Of a stretch of 64,000 nucleotides of DNA, positions 56,062 through 64,000 are shown piece after piece. The notes under the pieces are model-generated. The model was not told the origin of the DNA and did no database searches. It saw nothing but the letters and a program-made list of their open reading frames with translations. The DNA lies in contig CALSSN010000013.1 in the NCBI GenBank assembly GCA_943789025.1, forward strand, positions 1 through 64,000. Reading direction: 5' to 3'. The position numbers and the translations under genes are program-made. Each line of letters begins with the position of its first letter. The stretch's first letter is position 1. The stretch is from an uncultured Verrucomicrobiales bacterium (GTDB lineage: Bacteria; Verrucomicrobiota; Verrucomicrobiia; Verrucomicrobiales; DEV007).

Positions 56062-57970
56062 TGGGATGCACTGCTGGAGGGACTGCTGACTCTGACTCGC
56101 GTGGAGCGAGAGTGTCCTCGACCTCGCCGCAGCGGAGCATTTTCGCTCCGTGGTAGGGGTTGTTGACTGGGCCGGGGCGTTGCAGCCAGCGGGCGCCGCG
56201 GTCCGCGAAGGCCATCGGACAGAGGACGAGTTGGGCTCCCTCGCTGGGGGCGAGCTGGTGGGCTTTTGCGAGTTGTAGGAACGCCAGGCTGAGTTCCTCA
56301 AATCCGATGCGTGCGGAGGGAAGATCCGTGGCGGAGAGGATTTCTTGTGCTGCATCCACAATCAGGTTGCCGGTGGTCAGCCACTCTGCCGGACCGTCGG
56401 TGCCGGGGATCTGGTGGAGTACGTGGATGAGCGGGGAAGCCGCCTCCTGAGCAGGTCCAAGCGCATCGGATGCAAGGCCTTCCTGGACGACAAAGTAACT
56501 TTGCAGGAACGGTTCGAGCGCAAGGCGGAAGCGGTTTTCGAGCACGGTTTCTGGCCCTGAACTTGGCTCTGGTTCTGACTCCCGCTCTTGGCTCTGCACT
56601 TGAATTTTCGTCTCTGCAGGCGGGTTCATCATGCTCGGGCGAGCGAGGATTTGAAGCGCGCTGTCGATTTTGAAAGCTCCTTCGGTGACTACTTCGTCGC
56701 CTTCCACGAGGCCTGAAACGAGGAGATAAAATGCCCCGGCACGTGGGCCGAGTTCGACTTCGCGACCGCTGTAGCGGACTTCTTTCCCGGAGCTGTCAGG
56801 CTCGGCAAGGTAGACGACCGAGCGTTTCCCGGTATGCAGAACTGCGGTGGCTGGGAGAAGGAGGGGAGCTTGTGCATCCATGCTGGCATGTTGGTAGCCG
56901 AGAGATTCGGCTGGCACGAGGTCCATGCCGCAGACATCGCATTGGCCCGGGCCGTCACGCACAATTTCTGGGTGCATTGGGCTGATCCATTTTCCAGAGA
57001 GGTTCGGGTCGTGGACGAGGCCACCCTCAGCGGCACGGGCACGGACCTCGGCGCGGACAAACATGCCAGGTCGAAGAAGCCCGTCTGGGTTCTCGATGCT
57101 GATGCGCACCGGGACTGTCTGGGTGGCAGGGTTGAGTTCGGGTGAGAGGAATGAGATGCGTGCAGAGAAGGTCCGGCCGGGCAGCGCTTCTGCCTTGAAG
57201 GTAATTTCCTGGCCGTAACGAAGCCAGGCCAGATCCGACTCATAGGCGTCAAGGAGGACCCAGAGGACTTCGGTCGAGCCGACCCGGAAGAGCGGGGTGC
57301 CGGTCTGGACATAACGCCCTTCCTCCGTGCCGAGATGGATGACAATCCCACCGGCAGGCGAGTGGATGACGAATTCCTCAGAGGGAGTGCCGGAGGCTTC
57401 GATCCCCTCGATGTCGGCAGTGGTAAGTCCCCAGCGGCGGAGTTTCTCGCGGGCGATTTCTGCACGGTCAGGACGTTCGGCTTCGCGGGCGCTGAGGAGT
57501 TCGCTTTGCGCGGCGAGTAGCTCCGGACTGTAGAGTGCAGCCAGGTGGTCGCCCTCTTTCACCCGGATGCCGGTGTAGTCGACAAAGAGGCGCTCGATCC
57601 GTGCGGGGAAACGTGCGGCGACCGTGCGGGTCCTGGTTTCGTCGTAGGCGATTTTCCCGAAGAGTTGGACGGAAACTTCGGGGTTGCCCCGGGTGATGGT
57701 GGAGGTGGCGATGCGGGCGCGGGTTGCCGCCCCAGGGGTCATGCTGTAGCCAGAGACGTCCGCGATGTGGGAGAACCTGGAACTGGCGACTGGGATCAGA
57801 TCCATGGCGCAGATCGGGCATTTTCCAGATTTGGGCTGTCGGATCTGCGGGTGCATCGAGCAGGTCCAGTTTGTTGCCGGAGGTGGGGATTCAGTTTTTA
57901 CGCGAGACAGGATCGCGCCGAGGACAATTCCGATAACGAGTGTAGCAAGGAGGCTGAGAAACTGGTTCAT
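56051..57970 (-). CDS. cusB: CusB-type periplasmic adaptor with metal-binding and DUF3347 domains
   Basis: 639 residues. N-terminal membrane helix (about 5-22). A heavy-metal-binding domain at 36-60 (CSMHPQI...GKCPICAMDL) and a second copy near 345-370 (SPMHPEI...GQCDVCGMDL) flank the barrel-lipoyl adaptor core (ARIERLFVDYTGIRVKEGDH, PGRTFSARISFLSPELNP). A C-terminal DUF3347 domain carries LCPMAF and NPYHGAKMLRCGEV. All are Cys/Met/His-rich and suit soft-metal transfer to CusA. Overlaps both neighbours, so it is the middle gene of a CusCBA operon. Confidence 0.92.
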   Translation of the reverse strand: MNQFLSLLATLVIGIVLGAILSRVKTESPPPATNWTCSMHPQIRQPKSGKCPICAMDLIPVASSRFSHIADVSGYSMTPGAATRARIATSTITRGNPEVSVQLFGKIAYDETRTRTVAARFPARIERLFVDYTGIRVKEGDHLAALYSPELLAAQSELLSAREAERPDRAEIAREKLRRWGLTTADIEGIEASGTPSEEFVIHSPAGGIVIHLGTEEGRYVQTGTPLFRVGSTEVLWVLLDAYESDLAWLRYGQEITFKAEALPGRTFSARISFLSPELNPATQTVPVRISIENPDGLLRPGMFVRAEVRARAAEGGLVHDPNLSGKWISPMHPEIVRDGPGQCDVCGMDLVPAESLGYQHASMDAQAPLLLPATAVLHTGKRSVVYLAEPDSSGKEVRYSGREVELGPRAGAFYLLVSGLVEGDEVVTEGAFKIDSALQILARPSMMNPPAETKIQVQSQERESEPEPSSGPETVLENRFRLALEPFLQSYFVVQEGLASDALGPAQEAASPLIHVLHQIPGTDGPAEWLTTGNLIVDAAQEILSATDLPSARIGFEELSLAFLQLAKAHQLAPSEGAQLVLCPMAFADRGARWLQRPGPVNNPYHGAKMLRCGEVEDTLAPRESESAVPPAVHPNVH

Positions 57971-59217
57971 TTCGGAGTTCCGGTTGGGGTGATTCTGGCA
58001 GGCAGGTCGCCGACCAGCGCACGCACCTTCCAGAGCGCCTGGTGGGCGGTGGCGCAGGCAGTGGCGCGGGCGAGTTGGAGGTCGAGGAGAACCCGCTCTG
58101 CATCGAGGACGTCGGTGATACTGGACTTCCCGTTGCGGTAGTCCTCCCGGATCAGTTCAAGTGCCTCGGTGGCGGGTGGTAGGAGGTCGCGGTCATGGAG
58201 GCGGAGGCGGGCACGGGCGTCGAGGTGGGTCTGGTAGGCCATTCGAAAAGCGACCTCCAGGGTCTGGTGCACCGCTTCGGTAGAAGCCTTTGATGCGAGA
58301 AGTTCTGCTTCTGCAGCATTTTTTTCGGCACGGTTTTTTCCGCTCCAGATCGGTAGACTCAGACCCAGAGTGACAGCGACCGGGCTCTCCCCACCATCAC
58401 CGATGTCGATGACCTTGGCGCCCAGCATGAAGCTGGGCCGCGCAGCCAGCCTGGCAAGCTCGGAGCTGATGCCGGCGGCAGAGGTTCCGCTCTCCGCGGC
58501 GAGAACCAGCGGGTGCTGGCTGAGCCCGGGCTGGAGTTTGTCTGCCGGGGGAAGCGCAGGGGGGCTTCTGGGAAGGTGAGCGGTGGGCAGGACAGGGTTT
58601 TTCCCCGGCGTGCGACCGAGTGTAGCTTCGAGTGCGGTTGCGGTGGCGGGGAGTTTTCGCTGAAACGATTCTGCCCGGTCGGATGAGCGGCGCAGCTCGA
58701 TCTCGATGCGCAGGGAATTGGCCATGCTGGCTCCTCCGCGGACGCGCTCTTCGACGACAGGTGTTAGATCCTTCAGGAGATCGCGTTGTCGGGCGGCAAT
58801 TCGCCCTGACTCGGCAACCAGGGCGTGGGTGAAGTAGGCGTCGGCGACCTCGATGGTAATCCGGCGGCGGGTGGCCTCGTAGCGGTGGTGAGCAGCCTGC
58901 GCCATGGCATCAGCGGCGCCGCGGCGGAGCTTGAGAGTGCCCGGCCACGGGAAGGCCTGGCTGATGCCGAAGACCCGTTCCTGTGGGCCTGTGCGGGTCT
59001 GGACACTCTCGAGAAACTCCGTGTAGGTGATTTTCGGATCGGGGAGGGCGCCAACTTTGTCGCCGGTTGCAGCTGCGGCGCGGAAAATCTGGAAGTCGCG
59101 TGTGAGTTGCGGGTTGGCAGCGAGGGCCTCGCTGAGGAAAATGGGGAAGGTTTCAGCCTGCACAACGAGAGGACCTCCGGCGAGGAAGCCGATGGTATTG
59201 AGGACGCTCAGTCGCAT
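57967..59217 (-). CDS. TolC-like outer-membrane factor, CusC/CzcC type
   Basis: About 416 residues from ATG 59217 with signal peptide (SVLNTIGFLAGGPLVVQA). Two OEP repeats: FLSEALAANPQLTRDFQIFR, KITYTEFLESVQTRTGPQER, then LGLSLPIWSGKNRAEKNAAE and LIREDYRNGKSSITDVLDAE. First gene of the efflux operon; its stop overlaps the cusB start by 4 bp. Provides the outer-membrane duct for metal export. Confidence 0.9.
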   Translation of the reverse strand: MRLSVLNTIGFLAGGPLVVQAETFPIFLSEALAANPQLTRDFQIFRAAAATGDKVGALPDPKITYTEFLESVQTRTGPQERVFGISQAFPWPGTLKLRRGAADAMAQAAHHRYEATRRRITIEVADAYFTHALVAESGRIAARQRDLLKDLTPVVEERVRGGASMANSLRIEIELRRSSDRAESFQRKLPATATALEATLGRTPGKNPVLPTAHLPRSPPALPPADKLQPGLSQHPLVLAAESGTSAAGISSELARLAARPSFMLGAKVIDIGDGGESPVAVTLGLSLPIWSGKNRAEKNAAEAELLASKASTEAVHQTLEVAFRMAYQTHLDARARLRLHDRDLLPPATEALELIREDYRNGKSSITDVLDAERVLLDLQLARATACATAHQALWKVRALVGDLPARITPTGTPK

Positions 59218-59314
59218 GATGAGTCCGTTCGGATGCATAGATCTAAATGACTAGGGATGAGAAGTGGCGTATGCGCAGAAAAGTCTGTTTAATAATGGGG
59301 GGTGCGAGGGTGAA

Positions 59315-60115
59315 TTACGAGCTTTCATGGTGCCGGTAGATCAACCGGTAGACGAGGCCAACAAGGACCGATCCTCCGACGAGGTTCCCCAGAGTGACGG
59401 GAAGAAGGTTGGCGAGGAGTCCGCTGGCTGGAATGCTTCCGGGTTCAGCCAGGAGCATGCCGAGGGGGAGAAAATACATATTGGCCACGCAGTGCTCAAA
59501 GCCTGCGGCGACAAAGGCGGAGATAGGAAAGACGATGGCGAGGATCTTTCCGGCAACAGTACGGGCTCCCATGGCGATCCAGACGGCAAGGCAGACGAGG
59601 AGATTGCAGAGTATTCCCCGGAAGAAAGCTTCCAGCCATGGGAGGGCCACCTTGGCCTGGGCAATTGCGACCGCCTGATCCCCGACGCCACCCTCTGCCA
59701 TACGCCAGTGTCCGGAACAAGCGACGAGCACCGCCAGTCCTGCTGCACCGAACAAGTTACTGAAGTAGACGATAAAAAAATTTCTGAGCAGGAGGCGTCC
59801 GCTGATCATGCCAGAGACCCAGGCCATGACCATTAGGTTGTTGCCGGTGAAAAGTTCCGCTCCGGCGACGACGACAAGAATCAGTCCCAGTGAGAAGACG
59901 ACACCACCGAGAACGCGGGAGGCCGCGAACCCGAGAGTCGGGTCGGCGACGACGAGTGTGTAGTAAAGGGCCCCGAGTCCGATGAAGGCACCTGCCAGCA
60001 TGCCGAGGGCAGCGAGTTGGATGAGACCGAGATTCGCCTTGGCGACGCCGGTCTGCTCGACGCGCTCGGCTATCTGAGGCGGGGAGTAAGCATCGGATCC
60101 GTAAAGCTCGGGCAT
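59315..60115 (-). CDS. Formate/nitrite transporter (FNT) family channel
   Basis: About 266 residues from ATG 60115. Six membrane helices with the FNT pattern: GMLAGAFIGLGALYYTLV, VFSLGLILVVVAGAELFTGN, LEAFFRGILCNLLVCLAVW, FVAAGFEHCVANMYFLPLGM (the central FEHCVANM motif with the gating His), LLPVTLGNLVGGSVLVGLVY. Carries formate, nitrite or hydrosulfide. A longer TTG start at 60157 is possible. The N-terminus overlaps the 3' end of the globin gene by 46 bp, so the two are probably co-translated. Confidence 0.92.
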   Translation of the reverse strand: MPELYGSDAYSPPQIAERVEQTGVAKANLGLIQLAALGMLAGAFIGLGALYYTLVVADPTLGFAASRVLGGVVFSLGLILVVVAGAELFTGNNLMVMAWVSGMISGRLLLRNFFIVYFSNLFGAAGLAVLVACSGHWRMAEGGVGDQAVAIAQAKVALPWLEAFFRGILCNLLVCLAVWIAMGARTVAGKILAIVFPISAFVAAGFEHCVANMYFLPLGMLLAEPGSIPASGLLANLLPVTLGNLVGGSVLVGLVYRLIYRHHESS

Positions 60116-60528
60116 GGGAAAATGGATTGTCTCTCGGACGTATTCAGCCGTCGACAACCGCCGCTCGAACCAACAATCTCGTCGACGTAGGTGTTCACGT
60201 GCTCGATGACTTCGACCATTTCTTCTTCGGCAATGCCGTGGGCCTCGAGGACTTTCCCGAGGTGGTCTACGAAGAGCTGGAAGTGGCTTGGTTTGATGCC
60301 CCTGCCGTGATGGACATGAGCCAGCGGCCGACCGCTGTAAACGGGATCGCCTCCGAGCGCTACGGTGAGAAATTCGCGCTGCATGGTTCGGATATGATCC
60401 ACGGACGAGTTCTTGAAGAAGGGCGCGAGATTTTCATCGTTGATGATGCGTTCGTAAAACTCGTCGACAAGGGGACCGATGGCTTGCTCGCCACCGATAC
60501 GTTGAAAGAGGGATGGTTTCTGATGCAT
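60070..60528 (-). CDS. Truncated haemoglobin (group 1 type)
   Basis: 152 residues; the globin fold covers 5-120. Haem motifs: LFQRIGGEQAIGPLVDEFYE, the proximal-side FLTVALGGDPVYSGRPLAHVHHG, and FQLFVDHLGKVLEAHGI. Group 1 globins scavenge nitric oxide or sense oxygen. The last 30 residues (after VDEIVG) are atypical and run into the FNT gene; the natural end may be nearer 60170 with an indel, or this is a real extension. The NO/nitrite link to the adjacent FNT channel is plausible. Confidence 0.88.
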   Translation of the reverse strand: MHQKPSLFQRIGGEQAIGPLVDEFYERIINDENLAPFFKNSSVDHIRTMQREFLTVALGGDPVYSGRPLAHVHHGRGIKPSHFQLFVDHLGKVLEAHGIAEEEMVEVIEHVNTYVDEIVGSSGGCRRLNTSERQSIFPCPSFTDPMLTPRLR

Positions 60529-60622
60529 AAGGAATTATAGACTGAGAGTGGCAGGATGGGCTACGCATCAATTGGCAGAGCGTGTGCAGAAGTCTATTTT
60601 GGATTGTGGGGGGTTCCAAGTG

Positions 60623-61438
60623 TCAATGAGGGACGGCCAGCAGGGGGCAGTGAGCGTGACGAAGAACCCGCTCGGTGGTGCTCCCTCGCAAGGCGTCGAG
60701 AAACCCGTGGTGACCGGCGGTCGCCATGACAATCAAGTCGGAATCCGCATCACGGGCGAGCTTTTTGATCGTTCCGACGACGTCGTGCTCGTGATCCTCG
60801 AGAACAAGGTGATGCCATTGCCAGTTCCCATGCTGGGGAGTCTGCACCTTCGGGGTTTCCGAGGAGGCTCCGATATGGACGAGGGTGAATTCTGCGTCCT
60901 GGCACCCGAGCAATGAGGCAAGGCGGGCTGCGGAATCGACCGCGCATTGCGGGTTCGGGTCCGTGTCGATCGGAATCAGAATGTTGCGGAGCTGGATCGA
61001 GCCGTCCTCTGGATCGATAAATCCCTGGCCATTGTGCGGGAGGAAAAGAGTGGGTTCTCCGCTGCCGCTGGCGATCGGTTCAGCGACGTTGGAAAAGAGC
61101 CAGCGCACCCGCGAATCGTGTTGGTGAGTGGCTAGGACGATGAGGTTGGCAGGGTGGGATTTCAAGTAGCTGAGTGCAGCGTCCACCGGGTCGGCATCGT
61201 GACTGATGACTTTGGATACGTGGACGGGAGCTTCCGCGATCTCCCATGCATTGAGGGTCTCGCGGACTTTCGGGAAGTCATGCCGCGAGCTTTTTCCCTC
61301 CTCCTGATCGACGTGGAGGATCCCCAGTTCGCTAGCACTTGCGATGGCGATTCTGAGCGCATGTTGAAACGCCGCGTGACTCGCCTGGCTGAAGTCGGTC
61401 GGATGAAAGATCATTGGTTTGCTGGGTGTCTGGCTCAT
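60623..61438 (-). CDS. Tandem-domain universal stress protein
   Basis: 271 residues made of two UspA domains. The first (1-135) begins MIFHPTDFSQASHAAFQHAL; the second (150-271) begins NILIPIDTDPNPQCAVDSAA and ends with the ATP-binding loop MATAGHHGFLDALRGSTTERVLRHAHCPLLAV. Double Usp proteins are often ATP-binding stress sensors. It lies 16 bp after the P-type ATPase stop on the same strand and is likely co-expressed with it. Confidence 0.9.
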   Translation of the reverse strand: MSQTPSKPMIFHPTDFSQASHAAFQHALRIAIASASELGILHVDQEEGKSSRHDFPKVRETLNAWEIAEAPVHVSKVISHDADPVDAALSYLKSHPANLIVLATHQHDSRVRWLFSNVAEPIASGSGEPTLFLPHNGQGFIDPEDGSIQLRNILIPIDTDPNPQCAVDSAARLASLLGCQDAEFTLVHIGASSETPKVQTPQHGNWQWHHLVLEDHEHDVVGTIKKLARDADSDLIVMATAGHHGFLDALRGSTTERVLRHAHCPLLAVPH

Positions 61439-61454
61439 GTGCTTTATCCGCGCT

Positions 61455-63443
61455 TCAGTTGCCGCGCGATGAATGGCTGGTTTTCCTCTCCGGGCGGAAT
61501 GCCAGGAGACGGAGGCCGTTGAGGGAAACGAGGACGGTGCTTCCCTCGTGGCCGACTACCGCAAGTGGCAGAGGAAGGCCGATGGTGAGTATCATGCCCA
61601 CCATCACAAGAATCACCGCGAGAGCAAAAATGAGGTTGGTGACCAGAACTCTGCGCGCTTTTTTTGAGAGGGCCAGGGCGTAGGAGAGCAGGCCGATGTC
61701 GTCGGACATGAGCACTAGATCAGCATTCTCCAGAGCCACATCGGTCCCTGCGGCACCCATGGCAATGCCGACTGAGGACGTGGCAAGGGCGGGTGCGTCA
61801 TTGATGCCGTCGCCAACCATGGCGACGGGGCCGACCTTCTCGGTCAGGCGGCGGATGATATCGACTTTTTCCGCAGGGAGGAGGGCTGCATAGACTTCAT
61901 CGATTCCTGCTTCTGCGGCGATGGCGGATGCCACGTGCGCATTGTCACCGGTGAGCATGACGATGCGCTCGATTCCTTCCGCCTTGAGACGCATGAGAAC
62001 TTTGCGGGCACCCGGGCGGAGGGTATCGGCAAAGGCGAGAGCCCCGATCGGATGGCCGTCCTGAACGACGAGCACAGCGGTTTTGCCTTGTTCTTCAAGC
62101 TGGGCGATGACCGCAAGGCTGGCTTTGAATTCCTCCGGCGGGTTGTCCCCGAAAAGCGCAGGGTTTCCGACCTGGACAATGCTGCCATCGACGGTGGCTG
62201 TGACCCCCAAACCGATGCTCGCCTCGAAGTTGGTGGAGGAGGAAAGCGTGAGGTCGCGCTTGTCGGCTGCGGCCACGGTAGCGATGGCCAGGTGGTGTTC
62301 GGAGTGGAGTTGGACGGTGGCGGCAATGGCCAGCAACTGCTCCTCGGAGACATGGGCGAGCGTACGGATGTCAGTCAGGCGGGTTTTTCCCTCGGTTAAA
62401 GTTCCCGTTTTGTCGAAGGCGATGGCCTTGATCGATCCGGCCTGTTCCACGAAGACGCCACCTTTGAAAAGAATCCCTCGCCGCGCGCCACTTGCAATCG
62501 CCGAGAGGATGGCGGTGGGGGTAGAAAGAACAAGCGCACAGGGACTAGCGGCCACCATCAGTGTCATCGCCCGGTAGAAGGCTTCTTCCAGAGGTTCGCG
62601 GAGGAGAAAGAAGGGGATCGAGAGCAGCGTGATCAGAATGACGCCGAGGGCGTAGGGCTGTTCGTAGCGGTCGATGAGACGCTGGGTTTCGGCTTTCTCC
62701 CCTTGCGCTTCTTCGACAAGGTCGATCATTTTGGCGAGAGCGGTTTCGCGGGCAAGTCGCGTTGTTTCAACTTCCAGGGAGCCACTGCCATTGATGGTTC
62801 CGCCAAGCACCGAGTCGCCGGGTCGCCGCGTCACGGGAACGGATTCTCCGGTAATAGGAGACTGGTCGATCGAACTCGCGCCGATGCGGATGATACCATC
62901 GAGAGGGAGCAGGTCGCCCGGCCGGACGAGAAACACCTCTCCTACCTCGATCTCGGAGAGGGCAACGCTGACAATTTCTCCATTGCGTCGGACTCTGGCG
63001 TGTTCCGGTCTGAGCTTGAGGAGCGAGCCGATGGCGCGACGTGACCGGCTAGTGGCATAGCGCTGGAGGAGATTAGAGAGAGAGAAGAGAAAAAGAAGCA
63101 TTGCAGCTTCGGGGAAGTTCCGCATGGAAACCGCAGCGGCAGCCGCAAGGAGCATGAGAGCATCCATCGAGAGACGGGAGCGACGGAGTGCTCGAAGAGC
63201 ATTGAAAAAGCCCAGCCATCCACCGCAGAAAATGGAGAAAGCAAAAGCAAGGCTAGTAGTGGTTCCCTCTGTAACCAGGCGTCCATAAAGCAAGCCTAAG
63301 AGCATGCTGGTGAGAGCCAGCGCAACCAGCGCGGTCTCAAGAAAAAAAGATTCTTCGTTTTGGGTTTGGGTGCCTGCGCTCTTGCCGGACGATGATTCCT
63401 GGGATGAGACCGTCATTTCTCCGTTGCCCTGGTTTGATGACAT
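61455..63443 (-). CDS. Heavy-metal P-type ATPase, P1B-4-like
   Basis: 662 residues. TGES actuator loop at 198-201, metal-site SPC at 300-302, phosphorylation motif DKTGTLTEG (Asp344), GDGINDAP near 550 and HEGSTVLVSLNGLRLL near 632. SPC plus HEGxT places it in the P1B-4 group (Co/Fe/Ni/Zn export). No N-terminal metal-binding HMA domain; only a short polar tail. The usual HP motif of the N-domain is SEHHLA (381-386), His in place of Pro. Next to Usp genes and the Cus operon. Confidence 0.92.
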   Translation of the reverse strand: MSSNQGNGEMTVSSQESSSGKSAGTQTQNEESFFLETALVALALTSMLLGLLYGRLVTEGTTTSLAFAFSIFCGGWLGFFNALRALRRSRLSMDALMLLAAAAAVSMRNFPEAAMLLFLFSLSNLLQRYATSRSRRAIGSLLKLRPEHARVRRNGEIVSVALSEIEVGEVFLVRPGDLLPLDGIIRIGASSIDQSPITGESVPVTRRPGDSVLGGTINGSGSLEVETTRLARETALAKMIDLVEEAQGEKAETQRLIDRYEQPYALGVILITLLSIPFFLLREPLEEAFYRAMTLMVAASPCALVLSTPTAILSAIASGARRGILFKGGVFVEQAGSIKAIAFDKTGTLTEGKTRLTDIRTLAHVSEEQLLAIAATVQLHSEHHLAIATVAAADKRDLTLSSSTNFEASIGLGVTATVDGSIVQVGNPALFGDNPPEEFKASLAVIAQLEEQGKTAVLVVQDGHPIGALAFADTLRPGARKVLMRLKAEGIERIVMLTGDNAHVASAIAAEAGIDEVYAALLPAEKVDIIRRLTEKVGPVAMVGDGINDAPALATSSVGIAMGAAGTDVALENADLVLMSDDIGLLSYALALSKKARRVLVTNLIFALAVILVMVGMILTIGLPLPLAVVGHEGSTVLVSLNGLRLLAFRPERKTSHSSRGN

Positions 63444-63496
63444 CTCAGCTTGCGGGGGAGCGACAGGGCGGAAATTTCCTCTGCCACCTCACCTCA

Positions 63497-64000
63497 TCAG
63501 CGGTTCAGTGGCTCGCGAGCTACGTTTCTATCTCTCTGAGTTTTCCCTGCGGCTTGATGCTCCGTATCCTTCAGGTCATCTGTGATTTTTGCAGGTTTGA
63601 TGGCAAGGACCGAGCAAGGGGAATCGTGAATGAGGGCCTCTGCGGTGGTGCCGAGAAATACGGTGAGAACCCGTCCTCGACCCTGGGTTCCAAGAACTGC
63701 TAGATCCGCGCCTTCGTTCGTCAGGTGTTTGGCGATCGTCTGCGCAACCGGTGCACCTTCCATGATTCGAGTGGTATAGGTGATGGTGCCACGGTCAGTC
63801 TCTTCGAGGCTATCAATAAATGATTGCAGAGCATTCTGGGCATTTGCTCTCGCTTCCTCAGAGGGGATCGGATGGGAGAGCGAGAATGAGCCGAAATCGG
63901 TCATAATGTGATGGCGACTCGGGTCGACGTGAAACACCTCAAGTTTGGCATCATCGATCTGGGCGACGAGAAAAGCGTTTCTGAGGGCCTCCCGGGAGTT
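63497..64000 (-). CDS. Universal stress protein (N-terminus outside window)
   Basis: The frame is open through base 64000, so the start lies beyond the window. The visible 168 codons match UspA: SREALRNAFLVAQIDDAKLE at the edge, VFHVDPSRHH, the helix GAPVAQTIAKHL, ADLAVLGTQGRG and the ATP-loop/terminal strand GTTAEALIHDSPCSVLAIKP. A polar tail (KDTEHQAAGKTQRDRN) ends it. Read in the same direction as the P1B-4 ATPase, 53 bp upstream of it. Confidence 0.85.
   Translation of the reverse strand, partial: NSREALRNAFLVAQIDDAKLEVFHVDPSRHHIMTDFGSFSLSHPIPSEEARANAQNALQSFIDSLEETDRGTITYTTRIMEGAPVAQTIAKHLTNEGADLAVLGTQGRGRVLTVFLGTTAEALIHDSPCSVLAIKPAKITDDLKDTEHQAAGKTQRDRNVAREPLNR

Overview
The window most likely comes from a member of the Verrucomicrobiota. 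The strongest marker is a set of pseudopilin-like genes matching all four parts of the Verru_Chthon cassette (A, B, C, D) at 34.0-40.8 kb. Supporting markers are a PSCyt1/DUF1549/DUF1553 protein, a serine/threonine kinase fused to FGE-sulfatase and DUF1080 domains, and a membrane-fused spermidine-synthase-like protein. No replication origin, CRISPR array or prophage was seen. Many genes lack a clear Shine-Dalgarno sequence, so several starts were chosen from protein homology.

Layout. 1-1.34 kb: the right part of an insertion sequence with an rve-type transposase and terminal direct repeats. 1.43 kb: tRNA-Ser(UGA). 1.65-6.4 kb: a frameshifted ParE/GyrB gene facing ileS. 6.6-15.4 kb: a 1397-residue multidomain receptor-type kinase facing a 1370-residue coiled-coil OmpA-like protein. 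15.5-20.2 kb: two LPS-type glycosyltransferases and a cytochrome-c-like DUF1549/DUF1553 protein. 20.3-29.6 kb: a Ski2-like helicase, then rpoD, dnaG, an alpha/beta hydrolase, an EEP-family phosphatase and rplS with a long acidic tail. 29.8-33.9 kb: a cupin, a pterin dehydratase, a SulP transporter, a secreted thioredoxin-like gene with one in-frame TGA (selenoprotein candidate), and rpoZ. 34.0-42.7 kb: the Verru_Chthon cassette, pyrR and a frameshifted rodA. 42.9-48.9 kb: a four-gene outer-membrane factor / HlyD / FtsX permease / ATPase export operon. 49.1-52.5 kb: a spermidine-synthase-like membrane protein. 52.5-64 kb: a CusCBA-type metal efflux operon, then a formate/nitrite channel, truncated haemoglobin, two universal stress proteins and a P1B-4-type metal ATPase. 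This last block reads as a metal and low-oxygen/nitrosative stress region.

Quality warning. Single-base indels interrupt parE, the kinase leader, cassette A, cassette C and rodA, many of them in short homopolymers or repeats. These could be sequence errors, decay or (for the kinase leader) phase variation. The in-frame TGA of the thioredoxin-like gene is a different kind of event: the frame is otherwise intact and a compact SECIS-like hairpin follows it.
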